A stretch of DNA of 64,000 bases from contig CP145423.1 of assembly GCA_036867785.1 (NCBI GenBank), forward strand, positions 1 through 64,000. The letters run 5' to 3'. A model generated the notes under the pieces. The model was not told where the DNA came from and searched no databases. It was given only the letters and a program-made list of their open reading frames with translations. Each line of letters begins with the position of its first letter. Within the stretch, counting starts at the first letter, position 1. This document shows positions 36,073-45,613 of the stretch, piece by piece. Made by a program: the position numbers and the translations under genes. Origin of the DNA: Plasmodiophora brassicae. Its lineage: Eukaryota > Endomyxa: Phytomyxea > Phytomyxea > Plasmodiophorida.

Positions 36073-37242
36073 ATGGTCAACGTCAAGCTGAAGACGCTGG
36101 CCAATAAGACGTACGATGTCACGCTGCAGGATGACCAGACGGTAGGCGGGTGTGCGCGGTCCAGGCCCCCCCCTGGTGGTCGTCGTCGCTGTGGCTGACG
36201 GGCCGTCCCCGACCAGGTCGCGTCGTTGAAGACGTACATCCACGAGGAGATCGGCCTCGGCGAGCCCGACCTGATTAAGCTCATACATACCGGCAAGGTC
36301 CTGAAGGACGACCAGACGGTGTCGGGCGCCGGCATCAAGGACGGCACCTTCATTGTCGTTATGGTCGGTGACGCGCGCGCGCGCTTCCGCATGCCGCCTG
36401 TCGCGTGCTGACCGTATTGGCAGGTGTCGAAGAAGAAGGAACAGGCAGCTGCGCCTGCACCTGCTGCTGCTCCAGCACCCGCACCTGCACCCGCACCTGC
36501 TCCCGTACCGTCGCCGGCGTCTGCCGCCGCGCCTTCTCCAGCGGCGCCGTCATCCGCGCCGGCCCCGTCGGCCGACTCGGGCCTGGTTCGCGGCGCCGCC
36601 TACGAGACCGCCGTCGAATCGCTGATATCGATGGGGTTCGAACGCGACCTGGTCGTCCGCGCCATGCAGGCCAGCTATAACAACCCGGACCGCGCCGCCG
36701 AGTACCTGTTCAGCGGCAACGTTCCTGCTGGGCCCGCCCAGGGACAGGGACAGCAGCAGCAGCAGCAGCAGCAAGGCGCCCAGGACGACCAGCAGGAGCA
36801 GGGGCACGGGGCGGATGCGGGCGGCGGCCCAGGCGGACCGGTGGCCGTCGACCTGGCCGCCCTGCAGCAGCTGCTGCAGGAGCGCCCCGAAGTGCTGGAC
36901 GCGCTCATCAACCAGATCGCGGCGTCGAACCCGGCGCTGATGCAGGTGATCGGGCAGAACCGGCAGGCGTTCGCCCAGCTGCTGCAGAACCCGGCCGTCC
37001 TGGGCCAGGTCCTGCAGGCGGCCGGCCTGGGGTCCGTCCAGGGCGACCCCCAGGCCATGCAGGAGAACGTCATCGAGGTGTCGCAGGCGGACCGCGAGGC
37101 GATCGCGCGGCTCGAGGCGCTCGGGTTCTCCCGGGACCAGGTCCTCGAGGCGTACCTCGCCTGCGATCGCAACGAGGAGATCGCCGCCAACTACCTGTTC
37201 GAGAACGGCGCCGACGCCGACCTGATGGACAACGACCAGTAG
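36073..37242 (+). CDS. RAD23: RAD23, UBL-UBA proteasome shuttle and XPC partner
   Basis: RAD23 delivers ubiquitinated proteins to the proteasome and stabilises XPC/Rad4 in nucleotide-excision repair. Three exons (36073-36141, 36217-36363, 36424-37242) encode 344 aa, close to the family length. An N-terminal ubiquitin-like domain (1-73) starts MVNVKLKTLANKTYDV. A Pro/Ala linker follows, then UBA1 (about 112-152, with ISMGFERDLVVRAMQ). Next come a Gln run and the XPC-binding domain (about 205-260, LLQERPEVLDALINQI, QNRQAFAQLLQ). UBA2 lies at about 297-337 (RLEALGFSRDQVLEAYLACD). Start and stop (TAG) are unambiguous. The introns are 75 and 60 nt. Nothing is missing. It is convergent with the TPR-like gene 121 bp downstream. 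Confidence 0.97.
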
Positions 37243-37363
37243 TGGACCGGCGGCGGCCCCTGGTGGGCCGACCTGTCCCGCTCGCTCGTCGCTGGACTGT
37301 CGTCCCCGCTGGAACACACACACACGTACACACACACAGAGATAGCGGAATGAACCTGGGGAT

Positions 37364-37807
37364 TTAGCGTTTCGGTGAGGCGGCGACGAACTCGATCTCG
37401 GGGTTGTCGATGCAGAGCTCGACGAGCGGCTGCCAGTCGGTGTCGTTGCCGAGCTTGACGGATTTGTGGAAGGCGGGCGTCGCCGCCTTGTACTGCTTCA
37501 GGTGGTACAGGCTGAACGCCAGCAGGTGCTGCGCCTCGCGCTGCGTCTTGCTCGTCCGCAGGCAGTAGGTGAGGCCGTCCACCACCAGGTGGTACTCCTT
37601 CGTCTTGTACAGGCCGCGACACGCGTACAGCCAGCTGAACGCGTCCCGCGGCGCCATCCCCGTCCGCTCCAGCAGGACGGCGCGCACGTCGCGTTGCCCC
37701 TGCCGCTCGTCCGGGTCGCCGTCCTGCTTGCCGCTGCCCTCGTCCAGCGGTTCCTTCAGCGTCGGCACGACCGGCGCCGCCGCTTCCGCTGCCGCTGGCT
37801 CCGACAT
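37364..37807 (-). CDS. Small TPR-like protein (147 aa)
   Basis: A single-exon gene starting with ATG at 37807. A low-complexity acidic N-terminus is followed by two helical-hairpin-like segments, YKTKEYHLVVDGLTYCLRT and AQHLLAFSLYHLKQYKAAT, with the spacing of tetratricopeptide repeats. I considered the mitochondrial fission factor Fis1, which is a similar small TPR protein. There is no C-terminal membrane anchor (the end is EFVAASPKR), so I leave the gene unnamed. It may bind a partner protein. Confidence 0.6.
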   Translation of the reverse strand: MSEPAAAEAAAPVVPTLKEPLDEGSGKQDGDPDERQGQRDVRAVLLERTGMAPRDAFSWLYACRGLYKTKEYHLVVDGLTYCLRTSKTQREAQHLLAFSLYHLKQYKAATPAFHKSVKLGNDTDWQPLVELCIDNPEIEFVAASPKR

Positions 37808-38127
37808 CAATGTCGGTCGTCCTCCGGGCGTACGCCCCCCGGGCGATCGATCGATCCTGTGGTATTAGACGCAGGACGGGGCCAGCGGACTCGGGTCAGT
37901 GGACTCACGCGCGCCCGCCTGGGATTCGCTTGCCCGTCGACACTGGAGCGGATGAGTCACACGGGGCGGGCAGCGTGACGCCACAGGGCCCGCCCCCTGC
38001 GGCGACGACGATATCGCTAGGCGAGGCCAGCGTCCCCTCATTCTGCAATATTATCGATAGTTCGCCAACCTCGACCAACGCCTCGTCCCTCTTCTGCACC
38101 TATTCGGCACGGACGCCCCGCTCTACA
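37808..38127. promoter_or_regulatory. Divergent intergenic region, TPR-like / His-rich 1
   Basis: 320 bp between two divergent start codons. Contains a GATCGATCGATC run near 37850. No TATA box, operator or ORF that I can support. Confidence 0.35.
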
Positions 38128-38584
38128 ATGAAGGTCACGCTGGCATCTGCCCTGCTTGCTGTCATGCTCGCCCTGGCATACGCCGGCGACACGGTCGTCG
38201 AGTACGTCAACGCGTATCGTGCCCGCCTCGCGCCTTGTACTGACCCTGGTGCGCCCTGGCAGTGTTCAGCACGGCGACGGTCACGTTGACAACCGGCGCG
38301 ACGTGAGGGAGTGGGACGGCGAGCACGAGCACGGCGACCACGAGCACGGGCACGGCGACCACGGGCACGGGCACGACGGGCACGAGGGGCACGACCACGA
38401 CGGGCACCTGCACGACGACTTCCTGCACGGCGTCGAGGGGTTCCGCGACATGCACGACTTCACCGAGCACGACGGGCACCACGAGCACCCGCACAGCATG
38501 GCCGGGCCGCACAACCACGACCACGCCGACCAGTTCGTCGACCACCACTACGACGAGCACCACCACGGCCACGACCACCACTAG
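38128..38584 (+). CDS. His-rich secreted protein 1 (131 aa)
   Basis: Two exons (38128-38201 and 38263-38584) joined in phase 2 by a 61-nt intron with a GTACGT donor. The N-terminus MKVTLASALLAVMLALAYAG is a classic cleavable signal peptide. Almost the whole mature part is made of His with Asp, Glu and Gly (for example GDHGHGHDGHEGHDHDG), ending HHHGHDHH and TAG. Such composition binds Zn, Cu or Ni in known His-rich proteins; the function here is inferred only. No other domain is present. It shares gene architecture (signal peptide, short intron, His/Asp repeats) with the His-rich genes at 42.3, 47.2 and 48.4 kb. It is convergent with ATG4. Confidence 0.75.
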
Positions 38585-38739
38585 GCTGGCGTCCGCTCAC
38601 TAAGTAAACTCGACCGCGCGCGCGGTCTCCACACGACATCCCGACGCGTCTGAACAGGGCGGCGCGCTGGGCCCGGCTCACAGCAACGAACGTATACCGA
38701 GACAACCTGTAGGGCGGGTGCTGGGCGCGCCCGCCCGCT

Positions 38740-40101
38740 CTACAGCAGGACGAAATCGTCGTCGTCGGTCTCCTGCTCGGCCTGGGTGTCGGACGCCGGG
38801 CGATGCCAGACGGGCGCCCGATCGCCAATGTCGAACCCGGTCGGGGATTTCATCTGCGCCGACCACGGCCGTCACGATGGATGCGATCGGCGCGCGCGGC
38901 GGTGCCGACTTACGCCTTGCAGTCGACGCCACATGTCGTTGAGCGAGTCGGCGGAAGCAACGTAGAACCCTAGGATGGCAAACGACGACGCGCGACAGGC
39001 GGTCGGTCAGCAGGCAGCGGTGCCGCGCGCCGAGTCGCGTCGACGTACCAAGCGCCAGGCACGGATCCAGCTGGTCGATCATCATGGTGCGGCACTCCCG
39101 GCAACAGAACGTGGACACCTGTGGACGGGGCACACACGCGTCGTCAGCACACGCGCGCGGCGCCGGCGCCGGTGCTGAAACGCACGCTCTCGTCGGCGGA
39201 CGTCACGTCGCCGACATGGTCGTGGATGGTGTGCGGGTCCAGGTACAGCAGCTTGCGGCCCTGGAACCCGACAAAGTACAGGGACGATCGCGGCCGGCCA
39301 CCCTATCGCACACTCAGCAAACGTCGGCCCGGTCAGCGCGGCGACACGCATGCGACGAACAATGAAGCCGAGGGACTGCGGCAGCGTCATCATCTGCAGC
39401 AGCGACTCCATGTAGATCGGGTTCAGGTCGTCCAGACCGAGGCGCAGCGGCACGAGGACGACGACCGGCCGCCAGCCGTCGTGCGGTTCGCCCTCTCCGC
39501 GCGCCGCCTCCTCCACATCGCTCCGGAACAGACCTACGCCCGCAACGGTTGGTCAGTGGTCCGGCGTTGTCGCAGGACGCGACCGCGACGTACCGTCGGA
39601 GCACACGACGCTGGCGAGGTCGCCCTGGGCCGCCCTGCAGCAGGCGTGCATCATGCGGCAGACCTCCAGCGGGCCGAACCACTGGTCGGGCGCCTTCTGC
39701 TTGTCGGGGCACGCGTCGACGAGTCGATGGATGGAGAAGGGCGCCGCGGGCGTATCCAGGAACATGCCGATGACGCGGCGCCGGTCGGCGCCATGGCGCT
39801 GCAGGGCGCGCGCCAGCATCATCTGCCCGGTCCGGATCATGCAGCCCCAGCCCGCGTCCGACGTCGTCCGGGACGGTGGCGGGAGCGGCGGGAACCCCCG
39901 GCGATACGTCAGCCAGATCAGGTCCTGGACGTGGGCCCGCGCGTCCGCCACCGCCACGGCGCCCGCTGCGCCCATCATCACGACGCCGCCGTCGGCGTCG
40001 TCGAGGTCAGCGGCCTGGCCCACGCGGAAGTACGACCGCAGGCCGGACACGACACGGTTGAACGCGGGCGATGCGGCACCCATCCAGTCACCGGTCCACA
40101 T
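38740..40101 (-). CDS. ATG4: ATG4 cysteine protease (autophagy)
   Basis: ATG4 trims Atg8/LC3 before lipidation and releases it from membranes afterwards. Six exons: 40101-39594, 39533-39361, 39302-39186, 39118-39049, 38969-38914, 38853-38740; 345 aa. Peptidase C54 landmarks: YRRGFPPLPPPSRTTSDAG, then WGCMIRTGQMMLA with catalytic Cys at about residue 87. WRPVVVLVPLRLGLDDLNPIY follows in exon 2. LYLDPHT in exon 3 gives the catalytic Asp and His, about 249 and 251. IDQLDPCLALGFYVA is the usual loop near the end. The last residues are DDDDFVLL, an acidic F-x-x-L that resembles the C-terminal LIR of animal ATG4. An alternative ATG is at 40083. The gene appears intact. Confidence 0.97.
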
Positions 40102-40189
40102 TCGGCCGCCGCCGCATTCCCCAACAGACGCACCGCCCAAGCCGGTCCGTCAGGCACCAGCGCCCCCCGCCCGCTCGACGCAGTCGCCG

Positions 40190-40430
40190 ACGCACTGTGC
40201 AACTGCAATGTCTGCACGCCGCCCGACGCACTCTGCAACTGCAATGTCTGCACGTCGCCCGACGCACGGTGCAACTGCAATGTCTGCACGTCGCCCGACG
40301 CACAGGGGAACTGCAGTGTCTGCACGTCGCCCGACGCACTGTGCAACTGCAAGCTGCACGCCGCCGTCGCACTGTGCAACTGCAATCTGCACGCGGCCGA
40401 TGCACGTCTGCCAGTGCCACGCCCACGTGC
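40190..40430. repeat. 36/33-bp minisatellite upstream of ATG4
   Basis: Four units of about 36 bp followed by two of about 33 bp, built on the core CTGCAACTGCAATGTCTGCA. One plus-strand frame reads as repeats of LCNCNVCTSPDA, with a CxCxxC pattern. There is no ATG, signal or splice context for a protein. It lies between ATG4 (minus, start 40101) and the secreted NTF2-like gene (plus, start 40595), so it may affect the divergent promoter region. The remaining 40102-40594 shows no gene. Confidence 0.85.
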
Positions 40431-40594
40431 CGCGTCTGCCTTGCACTAATACGTACAAGCGCGATCCTGTTTACACATCCGGGGGCGGCGTTTCGCTGGA
40501 ACATGTGGCCACCGGAGGGCGGCTGGGCGGTCGGGGTCGGACCTCGGAACCGGGCGGGCGGCGTTCATATTTCGAGATCGTGTTGTGCCCTGCG

Positions 40595-41208
40595 ATGAGG
40601 TACTATCGCGTGCTGGTTGCGGTCGGTGTTGTCCTGGTCGCCGGCGCATGCGCCATCAAACCGTGCGACGTCGTACGCAACATGACGGCTGCGGTCAACC
40701 GGCGGGCCGCCGGCGAGATCGTGTCGTGGTTCGCGCCGAACGCCACGCTGACAACAATCCATCCGAATATGTCCCTGGTTCTCAACGGCAGCTCTGCCAT
40801 CGCTAGCGTCGTCCGAGGTAACCTCCGCTGACGCCTTCGAGGGTGGGGCCGCCTAACCCGGGAGAACAGCCCAGATCATGTCGCTGCCGAAGGGAAAGGG
40901 GCGGTTCCTGGCACGGACGAACGACAGCTCGATCGTGGAGGGGCCCAGCCACTGCAGGATCATTCTTCTAAGTCGCATGCGCGCCCTCGAGAAGTGTGCC
41001 GGCCTGAACAATGGGTGCGCTTCGCACTGTGGCACGCCGCTCGCCCCATACGCTATTGCTGACCGTGCCGACGTACAGGACGGTGAGCAACCTGGTGGAA
41101 CTTGACATCAGCCCGGTATCGAACAAGGTGACGAACATGACGGTGTCGGCACCGGACAACAGCATGGCGCTGGCGAGCCGGTGCCTGATGCATAAGCTGA
41201 CGACGTGA
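40595..41208 (+). CDS. Secreted NTF2/SnoaL-like protein (165 aa)
   Basis: Three exons (40595-40817, 40870-41014, 41079-41208) with phase-consistent introns of 52 and 64 nt. An N-terminal signal peptide (MRYYRVLVAVGVVLVAGAC) is followed by VRNMTAAVNRRAAGEIVSWF and later strands such as NLVELDISPVSNKVTNMTV. Together these suggest the cone-shaped NTF2-like fold (SnoaL/DUF4440 type). N-glycosylation sequons (NMT, NAT, NGS) fit an extracellular location. Ligand or activity is unknown. It is the smaller relative of the tandem-domain gene at 43651. It ends convergently with the Cys-rich gene 180 bp away. Confidence 0.6.
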
Positions 41209-41388
41209 TGGTCTGGCATGCTGCAAGGCGCCCAGGGCCGGCGCCGACGGGAATATATCGCGGTCGCAGATGAATGCATACATTTGCATGTTAGCTAGTG
41301 CGGAATCAACGACCTGCCAACCGGAGATGACCGCCATTGCCAGTTGTTTAATTGCGGGCGTTGATGTCAGTGACCCGGTCTGAAACGG

Positions 41389-42009
41389 TCACAGCGCGCC
41401 GCTTGCGAGAGCACCGCCGGCGAGAGCAGCAGCGCCTGCAGCCGCGGCGGCGGCAGCGAGGAGGCGCTTGCTGTCCTTGTTGCGACCGTCGGCAGCGCTG
41501 TACGCGTACCCAGGCGTGTACCCTGTTTCCCCGTTGCAGATGCACGACGTGCTGGACGATGTCATGCCCTGCTGGCAGACGACTTGCTGGACGCCATTGG
41601 CGCCGCAGTCGTAGACGCAGCGCTGTCTGACGGCAGAACAGCTGCCGAACGCCTGGTATGGGCAGGCACAGTTGTACTTGCCGCTGGATGGGTTACAGGA
41701 GAACTTGACCGCCCGCGTGTTGCAGAACAAGGCGCACTGCTGCTGCTTGGCGCCGCACGAGTCGTACGCGCTCGTGACGGCTCTATCCTGGACCACCGCA
41801 TTGGCGGTCGGCGCGCGTCCCGCAGCAGACGTTGTTGGCAATCCGTCCGCGCCGGCCGACGCCGCAGCGGCGGCCAGCAGACCGGTCGTCATCAGCTGCT
41901 TCATCGTCAGGCGTGGACAGCGGCGACGTTTGCCTGGCGCCGCAGGGTCCACAGCAACAACAACGACGATGGCCAGCAGCACGACCACCAGGCAGGCCGT
42001 CGACCGCAT
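41389..42009 (-). CDS. Cys-rich secreted or anchored protein (up to 206 aa)
   Basis: The frame opens with a hydrophobic leader (MRSTACLVVVLLAIVVVVAV). A second hydrophobic run follows MKQL (MTTGLLAAAAASAGADG). An in-frame 57-nt stretch between them has GT-AG ends and a CTGACG motif, so it may be an intron. Two similar Cys modules follow: CGAKQQQCALFC, then NCAC; and CSAVRQRCVYDC, then SCIC. Each keeps C-x6-C-x3-C and a C-x-C end. The C-terminus is an Ala/Gly hydrophobic tail (LLAAAAAAAGAAALAGG), possibly a GPI or membrane anchor. Family unknown. I infer a surface protein with two disulfide-rich modules. Confidence 0.65.
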   Translation of the reverse strand: MRSTACLVVVLLAIVVVVAVDPAAPGKRRRCPRLTMKQLMTTGLLAAAAASAGADGLPTTSAAGRAPTANAVVQDRAVTSAYDSCGAKQQQCALFCNTRAVKFSCNPSSGKYNCACPYQAFGSCSAVRQRCVYDCGANGVQQVVCQQGMTSSSTSCICNGETGYTPGYAYSAADGRNKDSKRLLAAAAAAAGAAALAGGALASGAL

Positions 42010-42282
42010 CGTATTATAGGCACGACGGTCCTTCCCCCCAACCACAACGACAATGGGCCGTGTGTGTGTGTGTGCCCAATTTGGCGCCGCCAGACGACGG
42101 TCGCGCGCGCCCGCTGAGTGCCGGGCCGGGCACGAACGACGACGACGACGACCAAAAGTAAGGGCTGCCAGGGGGCAAACAGTCGTCGTCGCAACCGATG
42201 GGTACGTTAAAGGGCGCCGAGTGTGTTTTACATATACGCTAGGAGACTGGTAAGTGCAGGCAGGCCTGCGCGGACATGCCGA

Positions 42283-43224
42283 TCAGTACTCGGGCAGCAG
42301 GACGTCGTCGTGCGCGACCGGGTGGCGCACGACGTCGTGGCCCAGGAACGGCTCGTCAAAGAACCCGCCGCCGTGTGCGTGCGCCACGTTGCCGTCGTGC
42401 GCGTCGTGGTGCACCGGGCCGTGCGGCTCCTCGTGCGCGTGGTGCGCGTGCGCGCCGTCGTGCACGCGATGGGCCTCGTCATGCGCGTGGTGCGTGTCAT
42501 GATGTTCGTCGGGCACGTCGTGCTGCGCGTGGTGCGGCTCTTCGCGCACATAGTGCGGGTGGTGCGGCTCCTCGTGCACGTGGTGCGGCTCCGCGTGCGC
42601 GTGGTGCGGCTCCTCGTGCGCGTGGTGCGGCTCGTCGTGCGCGTAGTGCGGGTGGCCGTGAGCGCCATCGTGCTGGTCGCCGAGGCCATGAACGTGCGCC
42701 TCGCCGGTCACGACATGGTCGCCGTCGTGGGCGTGGCCGTGCACGGCGTCATGATGCTCTGGCGCGTGGCCGTGCTCGACGCGGGCGTGCTCGGGCAGCG
42801 CGTCGTGGCCGTCGTCGCCGTGATGATGGTGGTACTCGGGGACCTCGTGGTGGTGGTCGGCATGGTGGTCGGCTGCCTCGTGCGTGTTCGACGGCCCACG
42901 ATGGCTGTACGGCAGCGTGTGCACGTCCAGGGCGTCGCCGAACGGCACGTTGTTTCGCTCGGCCGGGCCGCGGTTCGCCACGTGTCGTACCTCGTGGTCG
43001 CGATCGTGAAGTCGGGCGACGTGCGGCGTGGGCTCGAGGTCGCTGGGCGTCTCGGCCACGTGATGGGCGCGATCATGGACGCGGTCGTCGTACTGCTCGT
43101 GGGCGATCTCGTGCGCGAGTCGCCGGCCGTCCTCATGGTCATGGTGCGGGGCATGCCCGTCGTGGGCGGTCGCTGCGATCGTTACGATGGCGATGACGAC
43201 GATGGCAACGACAATAGACTTCAT
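42283..43224 (-). CDS. His-rich secreted protein 2 (313 aa)
   Basis: The ATG at 43224 starts a signal peptide (MKSIVVAIVVIAIVTIAATA), followed at once by HDGHAPHHDHEDG. The remaining roughly 290 residues are dominated by His with Glu, Asp, Ala and Pro. A seven-residue repeat on the theme EEPHHAH (about 42540-42660) is embedded. No intron is needed. The central part (PSDLEPTPHVARLHDRD) is less repetitive. The reverse strand is open over nearly the same span as a Val/Arg/Leu frame, a mirror of His codons (CAC reads GTG), so it is not a gene. Inferred function is metal binding outside the cell or in a secretory compartment. Confidence 0.75.
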   Translation of the reverse strand: MKSIVVAIVVIAIVTIAATAHDGHAPHHDHEDGRRLAHEIAHEQYDDRVHDRAHHVAETPSDLEPTPHVARLHDRDHEVRHVANRGPAERNNVPFGDALDVHTLPYSHRGPSNTHEAADHHADHHHEVPEYHHHHGDDGHDALPEHARVEHGHAPEHHDAVHGHAHDGDHVVTGEAHVHGLGDQHDGAHGHPHYAHDEPHHAHEEPHHAHAEPHHVHEEPHHPHYVREEPHHAQHDVPDEHHDTHHAHDEAHRVHDGAHAHHAHEEPHGPVHHDAHDGNVAHAHGGGFFDEPFLGHDVVRHPVAHDDVLLPEY

Positions 43225-43650
43225 CGTATCGATGATGGGCCAAAATAGAGAATGACCAGCAGAGTCGATATCTGCTGGCGTGGGCATGACCTCACACTGT
43301 ATGGCCTGCCGACCGGCCTGCATGACTCAACTGGCAGAACCACGCTGGACGAGTCGCCCGTCCTGCCGCGTGACACGGCACCCCCAGCGAGGTGACCGCA
43401 CGCTGCCACTGTACCGTACAAGGGGGGCGGGCTCCCAGGGGAACGAACTCGTCATGCGCACTGGCCCGTCGGACAGGATCGGCGGTGCTGGGCTTGGCGC
43501 CGACTCACAGGCGATAGTTGTCGCTCGCTGGCCGTTGCGATAAGCAAACATTGCCCATATGTTGGCAGGCGCGCTCACGCGCACACGTCGGAGGTCTGCC
43601 TGGCCACATGATGGCGTCGGCCGGATCGCGGGGCGCGGTCCACTATACAG
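43225..43650. promoter_or_regulatory. Divergent intergenic region, His-rich 2 / NTF2-like 2
   Basis: 426 bp between two divergent genes for secreted proteins. No repeat, TATA box or ORF is supported. The paired arrangement suggests a possible shared promoter. Confidence 0.35.
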
Positions 43651-44622
43651 ATGGTACGCAGGATGTCGTCGTTGCGCTGGGTGCTGGCGTTGGCGCTGTT
43701 CGGGTGCGTCCTGGGCGTCAACGGGCTGCAGGGGACGAGCCTGGCGAACAGGGCCGCCGTACGTAAGCTGGTGGCGGCTTGCAACGACCACAACCTGAAG
43801 GCCATCATGGAGCTGTTCGACGACGAGGCGGAGGTGCACCCGCCGTGCTCGGCCGGGCAGTCCGCGTCGTGTACGCTGACGGGTCGCATGGCGATCCGGC
43901 GCGATCTGCACCTGATGATCCGGGCGTTCCCCGACGGGCACGACATCATCGACTCCATCGTCTGCGACGGCAACACGTGCATGACGCTGGACCGCTTCTC
44001 CGCCACCCATCAGGGCGCGTTGGAATCGCTGCAGCCGTTCGGGAAACGCATCGACAACGTCCCCGTGATGCACGTTGTTCGGTTCGGCGACAACGGCCTG
44101 ATCAAGGAGATGCGCATCGTCCTCGACTACGGCGGCATCCTGAGGGCGTTGTCGGCGACGACCGACCAGGACCGGTTCATGCAGCAGGCCTGGAAGATGG
44201 GCGAGGTCTGGAACGGCGTGCGCCCGGCCGAGGACCTCGCCGACGTCCTCGCCGACGACTACGTTGGGTTGGTGCCGGCCGACCCGGGCCCGCGCAACAC
44301 GCAGGAGACGCGCGACGACGTCATCGCCAAGATCAAGCTTTGGCGAAGCGCCTTCCCGGACCTGCAGACGACGTGCACGATGTCGCCGGGGTCGTCGCCC
44401 CGGGAGTTGATTGCCCGGTGGCACACGAAGGGCACGTTCCAGAACCCGCTGAAGGACGCGCAGCCGACCGGGCGCCCGGTCCACCTGGTCGGCGTCTCCG
44501 TCATCGAGTTCAACGCCGACGGCCTCGTCGCCAAGGGCCGCACGATCTACGACACGCTCGACCTGCTCAGGCAGATGGGGGTCGTTCCGCAGAAGAAGGG
44601 CAAACTGGTTCGTGACCTGTAA
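43651..44622 (+). CDS. Secreted tandem NTF2/SnoaL-like protein (323 aa)
   Basis: A single exon with ATG at 43651; an alternative ATG at 43663 would begin the hydrophobic leader SSLRWVLALALFGCVLGV directly. Two NTF2-like modules follow. The first (about 30-160) has VRKLVAACNDHNLKAIMELF and a Cys-containing loop. The second (about 175-310) has DDYVGLVPADPG and FPDLQTTCTM with VIEFNADGLVAKGR, a typical SnoaL-type 'F..DG.I' strand. SnoaL-like proteins include polyketide cyclases and many non-catalytic binders; the activity here is unknown. It is related in layout to the shorter gene at 40595. Confidence 0.75.
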   Translation: MVRRMSSLRWVLALALFGCVLGVNGLQGTSLANRAAVRKLVAACNDHNLKAIMELFDDEAEVHPPCSAGQSASCTLTGRMAIRRDLHLMIRAFPDGHDIIDSIVCDGNTCMTLDRFSATHQGALESLQPFGKRIDNVPVMHVVRFGDNGLIKEMRIVLDYGGILRALSATTDQDRFMQQAWKMGEVWNGVRPAEDLADVLADDYVGLVPADPGPRNTQETRDDVIAKIKLWRSAFPDLQTTCTMSPGSSPRELIARWHTKGTFQNPLKDAQPTGRPVHLVGVSVIEFNADGLVAKGRTIYDTLDLLRQMGVVPQKKGKLVRDL

Positions 44623-44716
44623 CGAATGGCACGCGAACGAACGCACGTCGGGAGCAGCGTTAATACACGCTGCATGTGGCCCTATCTAGAAGGGATCTTG
44701 CGGGTACCGCCTGCCT

Positions 44717-45613
44717 ATGTCGGGCGACGATGGTGGCGGTGGTGGCCCCACCAGACCCGCTCAGTCGCTGCGCTCGTCCTGTAGGCAGGTGGCACTGGTC
44801 GGGCGCCGGCCAACGCTGCTAACGGGAAGCAGGGTTGGCGCCGCTCGTCGTCAGCATACCGTTCTGGCCGGAACCGGGCGAGTTCGCCCAGGCCTGCCAG
44901 GTATACGGATCACGTTTCTCGATCGGGACCATTCGCGAGCCGGACCGATGAGCGCCTGGTTGTAGATGCGGACACGTACGCCGCAAGGCGCGTTGCTCAT
45001 GGCCCTGATTGCGTTCGCGACGTACGCCCGGAGCCCGTCCGTCGGCGTACAGATGCTCGCCGAGTGCCTGCACTCGTCGTTCATCAGCGGCGCGGGCAAC
45101 GATCAAGGTGCATGCTTCTCGGTGCGCGTTTCGATCCTGTCGCTCAATGTTGCAATGTGCCATGCAGTACGGCTGCGGGCGGTCGACAAGTCGTTCCTGC
45201 AGGAGCGACTAGGTGGACGCCCGGAGCGTGCTGAGGCGTACCTGCGTCGCGCACCTGGCAGCGAGGAGGTCACACTCGAGGCGCGCCTGAGTGGGTTCTG
45301 CGCCGATCCCACCATGTTCATGTCGCTGTTCGAGGCCAGCGACGACACGACGCCCGAGCAGCACCCGCGGCAGCTGGCGCCGGGTGCACCCACGCCGATC
45401 CTGCCCGCGCCCAAACCGGCCAGGTCGTATCCTAAACGGGCGCTGCACAAGCGCACAGCATCGTCGATCCAGCGGACGCTGGTGACCGCGGAATCGGTGT
45501 CGACGTTCTACGAACGCCACGTCCAGCTGCTGGTCTCGAGAACGGACTGGATCAGCGACGACGACGCCCCCGTCTTCGTTGAGATGCGCCTGCAGCATGG
45601 TGACTGGGGGTGA
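44717..45613 (+). CDS. Hypothetical four-exon gene (239 aa)
   Basis: Exons 44717-44780, 44833-44900, 44966-45107 and 45168-45613 join in consistent phase (1, 0, 1). Introns are 52-65 nt; the first has a CTAAC branch motif. The product begins with a Gly run (MSGDDGGGGG), then LAPLVVSIPFWPEPGEF, a helical part (LLMALIAFATYARSPSVG) and a Pro-rich linker, and ends in ISDDDAPVFVEMRLQHGDWG. I recognise no family and no clear signal peptide. Opposite-strand frames in the region are shadows, since they cross these introns without pattern. Confidence 0.5.

Noticed and set aside
37364-37807. FIS1 mitochondrial fission gene
   Set aside because: The TPR-like region fits loosely, but the C-terminal membrane anchor typical of FIS1 is absent.
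38207-38581. Val-rich minus-strand ORF opposite His-rich 1
   Set aside because: Same mirror effect; it has no independent evidence and overlaps the whole plus-strand exon 2.
40190-40430. CRISPR array or metallothionein gene
   Set aside because: Units abut without unique spacers and no cas-like genes occur, so not CRISPR. No start codon, signal or splice context was found for a protein.
42223-43248. 341-codon plus-strand open frame of Val/Arg/Leu
   Set aside because: It is the mirror of His (CAC) and Asp codons of the minus-strand His-rich gene, which has a proper signal peptide and start.
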